A stretch of 64,000 nucleotides of DNA from NCBI GenBank assembly GCA_009746045.1, contig RPFO01000333.1, forward strand, positions 1,470,674 to 1,534,673. Reading direction: 5' to 3'. This stretch comes from Mesostigma viride. Its lineage: Eukaryota > Streptophyta > Mesostigmatophyceae > Mesostigmatales > Mesostigmataceae. Positions within the stretch are counted from its first letter, which is position 1, and each line of letters starts with the position of its first letter. The position numbers were made by a program, and so were the translations under genes. The notes under the pieces are model-generated. The model did not search any database and was not told where the DNA came from. It saw only the letters and a program-made list of their open reading frames with translations. Below are positions 12,201 to 20,851 of the stretch, one piece after another.

Positions 12201-15200
12201 AGCTGGAGCTGGTCCGCCGCATCTTTGCGCAGGTATGCTTGCGTCCTCGTACCTTTTCCCAACACTTTTTTCCATCGCTCGTCCCAACACTGCTTCCATC
12301 GCTCTTTCGACTGCTTATTTTCATCCCACTCGTGTGCCCTGAACGCCTTCCTGGTCCAACGGCTTCCCGCTGATTCCCTCCTCCATCCTGCCCCTTGGGT
12401 GCATGGCATGGGTGCATGGCTTCGGTGCATGGCATGGGTCGTGAGACGAACTGTGGCCAATCGCCTCATTTCATCTTTTCTATTGGTTCTATAGACAGGG
12501 AGGCGTAGGGTGGCAACGCAGGCGCGTCGAGCACCCATGGCATGCGCAGTTGCTGCGTGTCTTGTACCGAGGCATGCGCCCTCCTCGGTGTATTGTGCCG
12601 ATGCATGCTGTTGGGGCATGACGCCACCGCTTCAGCAGCCCTACTCGCACACGGGACCATGGGATGGCAGCGCATGCAGTCGTGTGCGCGATGGCAGCGG
12701 ATGAGGTTGTTTGCGCGCCCGCAAACCTCCCTTCTTGCTTGGGTCCTTGGGCCGGGGTCGCGTCGTGTCAGGAACGGCAGTAGCAACAACTGTTTTCCCA
12801 TGATGCAGGCAACGTAGGGCGAGGGACCGAGGGATGGTGTTCTCTCTCAACCCTCGCCCCGCTGTCTACGGCATATGCCCCACGCTGCACGACCCGCACT
12901 TATGCCGTCTCCATCTCTGACCACGCTCCCCGTGTCTTGTGCCCTGCCTCCTGTCCCCTGTCTGTTGCCCCATGTGTCCTGTCCCCTGTCCCCTTGTCCC
13001 CTTTGTCCCCTTGGCCCCCGCTTGCTGACACCCACAGCTGAGCTCCCTCGGCAACCAACCTGCTTTCATGCTCAAGCGAAAGAACGTGGAGATGCACGTG
13101 GAGTTTGTCAAGGTAAGGGCGGGTGCTCGCATGTTCTTGCCGCGGTTGCTAGCATGCTTTGTTGGCTCATGGGAGCTTGTCAAGGTGGGGGCGGTTGCTC
13201 GCATGTTCTTGCTGCGGTTGCTAGCATGCCTTGTTGGCTCATGGGAGCTTGTCAAGGTGGGGGCGGGTGCTCGCATGTTTTGCTGCGGGTGCTAGCAAGC
13301 GCTTGTTGGTTCATGGGGGTGTGTCAAGGTGGGCCGTGATAACATTGTTGATTCATGGCATTTGTCAAGGTGATAGCGGTAGCATACGTTTGTTGGCTTG
13401 GTTACATGGGAGGTCACCAATGTGGGGGCGGGCGGTAAAGTGCGCTAGTCGGTTTGTGGGCGTTCATTGTGCATGGCCCCAACAGAATGGTAGCGGACGT
13501 CCTGCGCATGGTGCTCGGCCTAGCTGGGATTGTGCTTGTGTGCCCTGTACAGTGTAGTTTCCTGTTGCCTTCCCTCGTGTAGTCCCGGATGCACTCAGAG
13601 ACTTGCCCCATCACACTCACGTGGATGCCTTCTCGTCGGTGAACCCTATCTGGCAATGGGCCACAAGCCTCCCACCCACATGTCCAATCTGCCATGCCCT
13701 GTTTACTCTGTGCCAACCCCCCCGTGCAACCCGCCCTATGGTCCCATGGGCCCTAATGGCCCACCCACATATCACCCTGCTGTCCCTCTCCGCCCTGCGT
13801 GCACCTACATTCGCACGCGCAGGTGAGCCTGTCCACCGGGCTGGCCCACCTGCGCGAGAAGCAGCGCCTGGTGGAGGTGCACGAGCGCGCCAAGCAGGCA
13901 AGACTCGAACGCGATGCGGAGGAGAAGAAGCGGCGGGCGGCCGAGGCAGCTCAGGTGAGGGTGGGCGCAAAAGCATTCAAGGTGGAAGAAAGGGGAGGGG
14001 GGAGGCCAGTGGATGAGAGCAGCCCTTAACTGATAAGAGTGGATGAGAGCAGCCCTTAACTGATGAGAGTGGTGCGTTAAGGCTCGGAGGGCAGCCGAGG
14101 GAGGGAGCCGGCGGATGGACTGGGGAGGGTTTGGTGAAGACAAATGTATCGCATGGCTGAAGCAGGGTGACCACGTGTGCTAGCGCTCAGGGGGGCGTGG
14201 CGTGGTGACGGCCGCAGGATGCGAACATGTGCGCCATTGGGATGCCTGTGGGGCTTTTAGGCGCAGGCGTACAGGCCCAGGGGTGCAGGCCAAGAGGTAC
14301 ATGTCTAGTAGGCCAACTTGTGTGGGGGTACATGGCGTATCTGTTCGTTTCCAGTGTGCATCTGTGCGTGTGTGTGTGGCCGCCTCGGGTCCTCCGCCTT
14401 TGAATATGCTTTATAGCTTGAATATAGCTTGAATATGCTTTAAAGCTTTTAAGTATCCCCAGTCAGCTTGCGGTTGCATTTTGGAGCTGTGGCCACTCGG
14501 CGCGCGCTTGCCCCATGCCATCCGATCATATCACCATGGCATCCGTCACCACGACATCACCGTCTCATACATCACCATGGCATCCGTCACCACGACATCA
14601 GATCGCAGGTATGACATGGTGCTAGACGTTGTCATCGCGCGCCATACCCTTCCGACAGTCATGTTCCCGTGGCATCGCAGCTGCTTGTAATTGTTGGATG
14701 TTGTGGTTGCCGCGCTGCTCACATCCCACTCCCCATGCATGTATCTGTTTCTGATGGCGTGCGCAGAGGGAGAAGGAGGAGCGCGCGCGGTTGCAAGCCG
14801 AAGAGGAGAGGGCTCAGGAGGCCCGGCAGAGGATCAGGGAGGTGAGTCCATGGGTGGACCCGGGACCCCCCTGTCACAAGTGGATGGGTGGCCGTGACTT
14901 CCTTGCGTAGGGTGTTTGACGTCGCTATACCAAGTACGGATATCTCCTTAGCCAACAACAATCTCGTTAGCCAACAACAACGGCGTTAGCCAACAACAAC
15001 CTTACTAGCCAACAACAATCTCGTTATGCAACAACAACCTCGTTAGCCAACAACAACCTCGTTAGCCAACAACAAAATGTTAGCCAACAACAATCTCGTT
15101 AGCCAACAACAACCTCGTTAGCCAACAACAACCTCGTTGGCCAACAACAATCTCGTTAGCCAACAACAACCTCGTTAGGCCACAACAACCTCGTTAGGCA

Positions 15201-17968
15201 ACAACAACCTCGATAGGCAACAACAATCTCGTTAGGCAACAACAAACTCGTTAGCCAACAACAACCTCGTTAGGCAACCACCAGGCATGCGTCCGCGTGG
15301 CCATATCCGAGATGCTGTCACGCAACAACCCGGCTTATGTAGTGTGGTTCAGCCCCTGGTGAAGGGTTTGGGAGCATCCCGTTTCGTTTAAGTGGCCAGC
15401 CGGAGCGGCTGCTTAGGTTTTAGCGGGCAAGTGTTCGAAGCGCGTCATTGGTGAATTACTCGGGAACTTGGGTTTCCCCGCGAAACTCCAACCGCACGTT
15501 CAGATTTCCAAATCTCAAGTAAAGTTCGGCGCAACTTTCTGAACGGGGGCAGTTGACGAGCAGCATTCCTCCGGACGAATGAATTGCGTTCCATACTTGC
15601 GCAAAATTTTGAAAGGTAGCTTGCGTGCAGCCCTACTAAAATTTGCGCGCACGTTCAGATTTCCAAATCTCAAGTAAATTTCGGCGGAACATTCTGAACG
15701 GGGGTAGTTGGCGGGCAGCGTTCCTCCAGACGAATGAAATGCGTTCCATACTAGCGCAAAATTTTGAAAGGTAGCTTGCGTGCAGCCCTACTAAAATTTG
15801 CGCAAAGTGTAGGACTGAAAATTCGTAACGGAAACTTTTTGGTAGTTGCCGTCACTTCCTCTTGTGCAAACGTGTGGGAGTGAAAATTCGTAACGGAAAC
15901 TTTTTGGTAGTTGCCGTCACTTCATTTTGCGCGAGTGTTGGGCTGAAAATTCGTAACGGAAACTTTTTGGTAGTTGCCGTCACTTCCTTTGGTTCGACTG
16001 AAAATTCGCTGAAATTCGCTGAATTCGTACCGTAGCCTAATTTTTAGTACCTCGAAGTGACGGGGCACCTAAAAATTTGCCCACAAGTACACTTGGCAGC
16101 GCGCTCACTGGGAAAAATTGTACAGCCGCTCCGGCGGGCCACTTGAACGAATTGTAATGGCAGAGGCCGTGTAGCTGGCATTTAGACAGCTGACAGCGCA
16201 AGTCAAACGGGGGCTGGTGGCATTTCTTTGGTTGTCGCCGCCACGGATCAAACGGTTGGCTCGGCACAGATGCTGCGGGCGTTGCTCACTTGTGCCGTAC
16301 CCTTGTGGAACCAGCATGCGTCCGCATCTGCTGGTTGCTGTGGTCCCTTTGATATGCACCTTCCCTGTCCCCAGTGCACTCTGGGAGGCCCGCCCACAAG
16401 CCACAACAGTACAAAGTTTGCTACCCCCGTTGACACGCAACTCCAGTTGCTGTCCCCTGAACCCCTGGGCCATTATCCTGGTGTTTCTGTCTGCGACCCC
16501 CCACTCATACCATTGGCCCCACCTGGCCCGATCTGCACACGTCTGCCCCTACGTGCATGCACAGAGGGCCCTGGCGGCCTCCCATGGCGGCGCGGTCGCC
16601 AACAACAACGGCACGCCATCCAAGAAGCGGAGAAAGAGCGGCGCGGATCGCGAGGAGCCGTCCTCGCCCGAGAACCGGGACTATGCCATCGGCGCCGACG
16701 AGAATGAACAGCTGGCGGATGCACCGGACACGGATGAGGACGAGCCAGCAGGGGAGGGGACGGAGGCGGAGGACGCCCCGCAGGACGAGGGGGTGGTGGA
16801 TGAGGACGTGGTGGATGAGGAGGTGGTGGACGCCGCCAAGGCGGCCGGGCTGGACAGTTCAGATGAGGAGGGGCCGGCATCTCCTGGAGAGGTAAGGCGT
16901 AGGTGGTGTGGTATACATGCTCGTGTACAGGGTATGGGGGTACACAGTTATCCAAGTTGGGTGCTAATCCGATATTATGGACATCGTCTCCTTGGGCACG
17001 CTCGGTAGTGGGCCCAACATATTAGGCAAAGGACTTATCTCAAGCTACAGAGTAAGCCTAACGTGCATCTTTACATGAGTTTGACCCCACCCGAAGCTGG
17101 CCGGGCGCACAGATGCCTCGTTTGGAAGCATGCCAGCATTGCTAGGGTTGAGGGTGGTAAATGGCTGGTAGTATCTGCTGATTGGAACAATGCCCGCTCT
17201 ACACCACACATACACATACACACATACACACATACACACATACACACATACACACATACACACATACACACATACACACATACACACATACACACATACA
17301 CACATACACACATACACACATACACACATACACACATACACACATACACACATACACACATACACACATACACACATACACACATACACACATACACACA
17401 TACACACATACACACATACACACATACACACATACACACATACACACATACACACATACACACATACACACATACACACATACACACATACACACATACA
17501 CACATACACGCATACACGCATACACGCATACACACATACACACATACACACATACACGCATACACGCATACACGCATACACACATACACACATACACGCA
17601 TACACACATACACACATACACACATACACACATACACACATACACACATACACACATACACACATACACGCATACACGCATACACGCATACACGCATACA
17701 CGCATACACGCATACACCCATACACCCATACACCCATACACGCATACACGCATACACGCATACACGCATACACCCATACACCCATACACCCATACACGCA
17801 TACACACATACACACATACACACATACACACACTCTCTGGCTGATTGTCGTGTGCTTGTGCGCTCTCCAACTGCCCCTTTTGCAACACCCCAGGGTGCCG
17901 CGGGGAACTCGCGGACAAAAAGGAGAAAGCTGGCGACCATTGGTGGCGACAGCTCCGATGAAGACTAG
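279..17968 (+). CDS. CTR9: CTR9-like subunit of the PAF1 complex (3' part, 18 exons)
   Basis: Exons: 279-354, 530-630, 1169-1261, 1679-1747, 2565-2657, 3100-3276, 3862-3942, 4968-5138, 5772-5876, 6517-6618, 10530-10637, 11432-11662, 12182-12232, 13038-13112, 13823-13954, 14767-14841, 16565-16891 and 17894-17968. They join in one frame to 713 codons plus TAG; all introns are GT-AG and only the first is not phase 0. CTR9 is the TPR scaffold of the nuclear PAF1 complex, which acts with RNA polymerase II in elongation and histone modification. Residues 1-486 are TPR helices; GLGQIHLFKG, PDNYETLK, LDMYKK and VWVNLAHVYL match CTR9. The exon with NVEMHVEFVK resembles plant CTR9 (VIP6/ELF8). Residues about 512-580 are a charged Glu/Lys/Arg helix, followed by a basic KKRRK motif, an Asp/Glu-rich stretch and the tail DSSDED. 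The family is usually about 1,100 residues, so the N-terminal third lies upstream. The donor at 5139 (GTACAT) is weak. Exon ends are read by eye from splice consensus and frame. Confidence 0.93.
735..840. repeat. Short GGTCATG-type repeats in CTR9 intron 631-1168
   Basis: GGTCATGGTTGTCATG and GGTCATGCC units recur about eight times. The remainder of the intron 631-1168 shows no other structure except a GATGCTCAAGGAG at 676-688, which resembles the end of the preceding exon (ACGCTCAAG). Confidence 0.6.
1778..2160 (+). repeat. AGGGG/AGGG microsatellite, G-quadruplex prone, in CTR9 intron
   Basis: Nearly 400 bases of almost pure GGGGA and GGGA runs, ending in GGGCC and poly-G, fill the first half of the intron 1748-2564. 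The G-rich strand is the sense strand, so the pre-mRNA would contain dozens of adjacent GGG or GGGG runs. Long open frames across it on both strands encode only Gly/Arg/Glu or Pro/Ser/Leu repeats and are not genes. The rest of the intron (2161-2564) is unremarkable. Confidence 0.9.
3352..3507 (+). repeat. Donor-like echoes and G-rich tract in CTR9 intron 3277-3861
   Basis: The preceding exon ends AAGATTCTCAAGCAG|GTGAG. Inside the intron, 3364-3376 reads ACTCAAGGAGGTA and 3391-3412 carries AAGATCCTGAAGCAG|GTGGG, close copies of the exon end plus its donor. A G-rich tract with long poly-G runs (3409-3507) follows directly. From 3508 to 3861 I see no further structure. Confidence 0.7.
3990..4240 (+). 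repeat. Diverged donor-like echoes in CTR9 intron 3943-4967
   Basis: The exon ends GCGATTGAGGAG|GTGAGCGATGCATGG. Inside the intron 4154-4181 reads TTATTGAGGACGTTGGCGATGCATCATGG, and AGGGAGGTAAAGG (4022), AGAAGGTAAGCG (4065), CAAGGAGGTGG (4100) and CGAGGAGGTAG (4215) also look like donors. Divergence is greater than in the other echo introns. Sequence 4241-4670 shows nothing else apart from two near copies of TTCTTGGCCCTGCATTCATTT near 4396-4441. Confidence 0.5.
4680..4770 (+). repeat. 21-bp tandem repeat in CTR9 intron
   Basis: Four to five perfect copies of the 21-bp unit GACCACACCCAGGGTGGAGAT follow one another in the intron 3943-4967. The unit contains the short palindrome CACCCAGGGTG. 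A multiple of three keeps frames open on both strands, but these are repeat translations and not genes. Confidence 0.9.
5139..5771 (+). other. CTR9 intron without evident structure
   Basis: This 633-bp intron starts with an unusual donor, GTACAT, and ends in ACGGTCAG. I see no repeats, no donor echoes and no nested gene in it. Confidence 0.5.
5877..6235 (+). repeat. Series of donor-like echoes in CTR9 intron 5877-6516
   Basis: The exon ends GATATGTACAAGAAG|GTGTGTG. The intron then shows related strings: GACATGTACAAG|TAAGTGAGG (5996-6016), GAGATGTACTGGAAAGTCAG (6043-6062), GAGATGGACAAG|GTGGGTGG (6149-6168) and GAGATGTGCAAGCAG|GTGAGC (6203-6223). Each combines the exon-end sense (D/E-M-Y/D-K) with a donor or near-donor. 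They read as repeated tandem duplications that started upstream of the splice site and then diverged. The rest of the intron up to 6516 shows nothing more. Confidence 0.6.
6601..10000 (+). repeat. 60-bp minisatellite array overlapping a splice donor (about 57 copies)
   Basis: Fifty-six full 60-bp units and a partial one run head to tail. The first unit begins inside the CTR9 exon: AAGGAGGTGTTCACGCTG|GTGGGTGCTGG, where | is the donor at 6618/6619. Later units keep the same layout as GTGTTCGCGCGG|GTGGGTGCTG, so each repeats the donor context. Units differ at a few fixed sites (GCTGGC or GCTGCC, TGCC or CACC, TTCG or TTCA), which makes higher-order blocks visible. Reading through the true donor meets TGA after six codons. 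The array makes the intron 6619-10529 almost 4 kb long; its last 530 bp hold no repeat or gene. Confidence 0.97.
10638..11431 (+). other. CTR9 intron without evident structure
   Basis: This 794-bp intron lies between the exons coding VWVNLAHVYL and YQNCLKKFH. I see neither tandem repeats nor a nested gene. Confidence 0.5.
11652..11868 (+). repeat. Repeated CTCAAGGAG|GTGAGG donor echoes in CTR9 intron
   Basis: The exon ends GCTCAAGGAG|GTGAGG (donor after 11662). Near-identical strings follow inside the intron: GCTCAAGGAGGTGAGG at 11688-11703, GCTCAAGGAGGTGAGG at 11767-11782 and GCTCAAGGAGTTGAGG at 11849-11864, each followed by purine-rich sequence. The second donor-like site lies 35 nt downstream, so using it would shift the frame. 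The rest of the intron (11869-12181) has a GGGCGG-rich stretch and nothing else. Confidence 0.8.
12233..13037 (+). other. CTR9 intron with minor repeats
   Basis: This 805-bp intron has only short local repeats (TGCATGGCATGGG near 12390-12440, and CCCCTGTCC-type runs near 12950-13020). No gene is visible on either strand. Confidence 0.5.
13098..13440 (+). repeat. 72-bp in-frame tandem echoes of a CTR9 splice donor
   Basis: The exon ends GAGTTTGTCAAG|GTAAGGGCGGG at 13112/13113. Two further units repeat GAGCTTGTCAAG|GTGGGGGCGG with boundaries after 13184 and 13256, exactly 72 nt apart. More degraded copies (GTGTCAAG|GTGGG near 13321, TTGTCAAG|GTGATAG near 13363) follow. The frame stays open through the first two extra units, so use of a downstream donor would add 24 or 48 residues without a frameshift. 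The remaining intron to 13822 shows nothing notable. Confidence 0.9.
13955..14766 (+). repeat. Small tandem duplications in CTR9 intron 13955-14766
   Basis: The block GTGGATGAGAGCAGCCCTTA occurs twice in tandem (14010-14065). Near 14531-14605 the block ATCACCATGGCATCCGTCAC plus CACGACATCA is duplicated about 49 bp apart. Neither is coding. Confidence 0.7.
14946..15280 (+). repeat. 19-bp tandem repeat TCGTTAGCCAACAACAACC in CTR9 intron
   Basis: About 17 copies of a 19-20 bp unit with the core GTTAGCCAACAACAA lie near the start of the intron 14842-16564. Copies near the right end use TTAGGCAAC instead. There is no open frame of note. Confidence 0.9.
15386..16150. mobile_element. Non-autonomous TIR element (MITE-like) in CTR9 intron
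   Basis: The ends carry an inverted repeat: the left reads GTTTAAGTGGCCAGCCGGAG and continues CGGCTG, and the right is its complement with three or four mismatches. Inside, a block of about 158 bp starting CACGTTCAGATTTCC is duplicated in tandem (about 15494-15806). It is followed by three copies of a unit containing TGAAAATTCGTAACGGAAAC (15815-15990). No transposase frame exists. I could not define a target-site duplication, so the superfamily is open. Confidence 0.65.
17205..17832. repeat. Octanucleotide array (CACATACA)n in the last CTR9 intron
   Basis: About 78 copies of CACATACA, with blocks of the variants CGCATACA and CCCATACA in the right half, fill the intron 16892-17893. No stop codon exists in any frame of the repeat, so long His/Thr/Tyr or Val/Cys/Met open frames appear on both strands. 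They are artefacts of the repeat. Confidence 0.95.
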
Positions 17969-18065
17969 TGCAAGCTGGCAGGGCGCCACAGTTAGGCAGA
18001 CGAATTATGAAAGCTTTGGGGGCAGCTCTGAAAGATGAGTTATTAGACAACATTTTGTCACTCCA

Positions 18066-18595
18066 GAAAGTAAGTGAGTACTTTCGTGTCATGCGCATGG
18101 GCATGCCACGGAGTACTATGCTAATCTCATTAGAAAAATAATTACACGAAAGTTACAAATATCGTCTGCATCATGCCCCAACCATATAGTCACTAGAGGG
18201 GCGTGTAATCCTCATCTGAGCTGTCCTCTACTGTAATGGCAGACGAGGCGGTAGCTAGCTAGTGTAGTGGCTATCCTCAGGGGCATTAACCTCCACCCGC
18301 GGACTTCTACCCTGCATTCTAGCAATGGGCCGCGGGGCCCGTGGGGATAAACCAGGCCGAGCATGCCCCTCGGGAAGGTGCTTATCGCAGACGGCAGCCC
18401 ATTTCTCCTTGTCTATCGTGCGGGCGCGGAGTACAGACTGAGATAGTCCCAGAAGCCCTGCATCCTCAATCAATTGTGTCACATAGACCTGTCCGGGTCG
18501 CGCCGCGTCGGTGCGGGGTGCGCGCAAGTTTGCAAGCTTCTGGTTTGCTTGGTATGGGACAAGGGGACCCTGCCATATCTAGGAGGAAGTGTAGA
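18066..18595 (-). mobile_element. LINE 3' end, 5'-truncated, antisense to CTR9
   Basis: On the minus strand this piece codes the C-terminal tail of a LINE ORF2 (stop near 18255; LRAPRTDAARPGQ, IDKEKWAAVCDKHLP). A 3' UTR of about 190 bp and an AAGTAAGT-type tail follow at 18066. Close copies lie at 52800-53355 (plus) and, in part, at 18600-19105 (plus) and 19205-19290 (minus). The 3' tail starts about 97 bp after the CTR9 stop codon, so this insertion probably provides part of the CTR9 3' UTR or terminator region. Confidence 0.8.
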
Positions 18596-18599
18596 CCTG

Positions 18600-19105
18600 T
18601 ATACCTGCATGGTTCAGGCCAGTCCTATAAGCCCGGCCGCACGCAGGGTCCACATCAGTATTCACCTGGTCGGTGCGGGCCCAAGATGGCCGGCGAAGAG
18701 GACCTCGGCGGCGGTGTCGGATGGTATACATATCGGTGATGCAAGAGGGAGCTCGCAATACGTAGAGCTCGGCCCGGGTGCGGCGCTATTGGTGGCGGAC
18801 ACCGAGGATAAGCACCTTCCGGAGGGGTATGCTCCTGCTTTCTCCCCACGGGCCCCGCGGCCCGTTGCTAGCCAGGGTAGAAGTCCGCAGGTGGAGGTTA
18901 TTGGTCCTGAGGATAGCCGCTACACTACCGCCTCGTCTGCCATTACAGTAGAGGACAGCTCGGATGAGGATTACATCCCCATCTAGTGCTTAACGGTCGG
19001 GGGATGATGCAGACGATATTTGTGTAATTATTTTTCTAATGAGATTAGCATAGTACTCCGTGGCATGCCTTTGCGCATGACACGCAAGTACTTACTTACT
19101 TACTA
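18600..19105 (+). mobile_element. LINE 3' end, plus orientation
   Basis: The plus-strand frame 18474-18986 ends in DKHLPEGYAPAFSPRAPRPV and the acidic tail SSAITVEDSSDEDYIPI before TAG. The 3' UTR contains CATAGTACTCCGTGGCATGC and a TACTTACTTACT tail. Together with the copy at 18066-18595 it forms an inverted pair, tail outward on both sides. Confidence 0.75.
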
Positions 19106-19204
19106 CTTACACCGAGGATGTGCAACGGAGCATTCGAGAGACAGTGCCGTCAAGCTGCTTGCTAATCGCCTGGTCCATGAGGGTCCACGCCTCGCAGCCG
19201 TAAT

Positions 19205-19290
19205 AAGTAAGTAAGTAAGTACTTGCGTGTCATGCGCAAAGGCATGCCACGGAGTACTATGGTAATCTCATTAGAAAAATAATTACAGCA
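19205..19290 (-). mobile_element. Terminal fragment of the same LINE family
   Basis: This short piece holds only the tail (AAGTAAGTAAGTAAGT) and the last 75 bp of the 3' UTR, including GGCATGCCACGGAGTACTAT. It is a strongly 5'-truncated copy, as target-primed reverse transcription often produces. Confidence 0.75.
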
Positions 19291-19295
19291 GCCGT

Positions 19296-19620
19296 AGTAA
19301 AAATTAAATTAAATTAAACTAAACTGTAACATGACTCCGTTGGGAGATCATGTAGCACATATTCCCTTGCTGGATGGATGGAGGTGGGCGAAACCGCGAA
19401 ACCGAACTAATCAAACTCTAAGCTAATCTAATCTAGGAAAACCCTAACTATTCTACTCAGCAAAGCACCCCTTCCTCTTGGGGGGGGGGGGCTTGCCCAC
19501 AGGGCGCTGGCGTGTGAGCATGGACAATCGTCTTCCACCTCTTCTTGTTCTGCATAGCAGTCCAAGCAAGATCGAGAGCTAGAGGGACATCGCATCCGTA
19601 ATGGAGGGCATTAATTAACC
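19296..19620 (-). mobile_element. LINE 3' end of a second family
   Basis: Read on the minus strand, the sequence codes LALDLAWTAMQNKKRWKTIV followed by HAHTPAPCGQ, the kind of C-terminus found after the reverse transcriptase of many LINEs. After it come a GGATGGATGG stretch, a CTCCCAACGGAGT motif and an AATTTAATTTAATTT tail. The same order of motifs ends the large LINE near 50030-50100. The stretch 19621-20163 has no gene; short strings with CATATGTA are all I see there. Confidence 0.65.
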
Positions 19621-20168
19621 ATATGTACCTTCGTGGGGAGCCATATGTAACACATATCCCTGAGAAGGGGCATATGTATACGGTTTTTACTTAAGACATT
19701 CTAGCTAGAGGGCGACAACCAGCAGGTGGTGGGTGTAAACCACAGGTCTACTCTGGGTGCACAACGTGCTGAGGAGCACCTGCACCACCATGTATTCCGC
19801 AGCAGCTCTGCAAAGTTGCGGACATGGGGTGGAAGATGATATCATGGCTAAGCAATGGCTAGGGCATGATGGCGTCTCAGCAGACAGTGCATGGCTCTCT
19901 GCATGGGCAAAGCATGGCTGACTCACAGCGGATGCAGTCCAGAGCCCCATGGTCCAGAGCCCACAGATCTAGTAGGCGTGGAACACATTTAGAGGCACCG
20001 CATTGGGCGAGCCACGAGCCGCGAGGTCACATAGCCATGCATGATGGCTGACGGCCGGCGGAGCTCATAACTTTCACATTTGGGCACCAAATTTGGCTGT
20101 AAATTTCACAATCGCTTCGTCTTTCTACTTGACACACTGACACGCTGATATATTTTTCCGAAGCTATA

Positions 20169-20836
20169 TGTTACGTCCCAGCCCAGACACACCTAGCCTG
20201 AGCTACGTAGCGAAAGATCTACCATGCCGGAATTAGGAAGATTCAAGGTGGCCTAATGCAGATTGCGCTTCACGACTGGGGTCGTGAGATATCTGGCACC
20301 GCGACTTGATGCCAAGCTAATTAATACACACTTATAATGGCTAGCAATACCAATTACAAATGGATAGTTGCCCCAGGTTTAATGTGTAGGCGTATTCGCA
20401 CTTATCATTCATCAAACCAAGAGGACGAGACTCTCGTCCTCGGACCAATTTCACCTAGGTCTGCCACTACGCTGGCAAGGGGCGCCGACATGGCGCCGAC
20501 CTTCCAAAGCATGCAGTCCACACAAGATCCTCGGGTCGACATCGACCCTCGCCTACAGAATCCACGCATGAGTACAATATCTCAACTAGCTATAAAGTAC
20601 GCAGCGCGGCGCGACTGCACCGGCCCCTAGAAGATACACGCATACAACAACCTAGGCCCAAAATAACTGGTCCGAATCACACAAACTGTCATAGTTCCAT
20701 ACAAAAGTCCTGACCAAGGGACAATTCCCAAATTAAGTCCCGAAATGAGTCCCAAAGTCCTACGGACCATGACAACAAGTCAAACTACATAATTTATTCC
20801 ATTGTTACGTCCGTCCAAAAGGGCCGGGACGTAACA
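20169..20836 (-). repeat. LTR, 3' copy
   Basis: The 668-bp repeat starts TGTTACGTCCCAGCCC and ends GGGACGTAACA. Its termini are inverted repeats of 11 bp (TGTTACGTCCC), which is longer than the usual TG...CA. Confidence 0.95.
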
Positions 20837-20851
20837 CTCCTCCCCCCCCAC
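20837..20851 (-). promoter_or_regulatory. Polypurine tract next to the 3' LTR
   Basis: On the minus strand the sequence GTGGGGGGGGAGGAG directly precedes the 3' LTR. This is the expected position and composition of the plus-strand primer of an LTR retrotransposon. Confidence 0.75.

Noticed and set aside
17045-18104. Several open frames of 220-314 codons of His/Thr/Tyr or Val/Cys/Met repeats
   Set aside because: The octanucleotide CACATACA has no stop codon in any frame; all of these are translations of the microsatellite.
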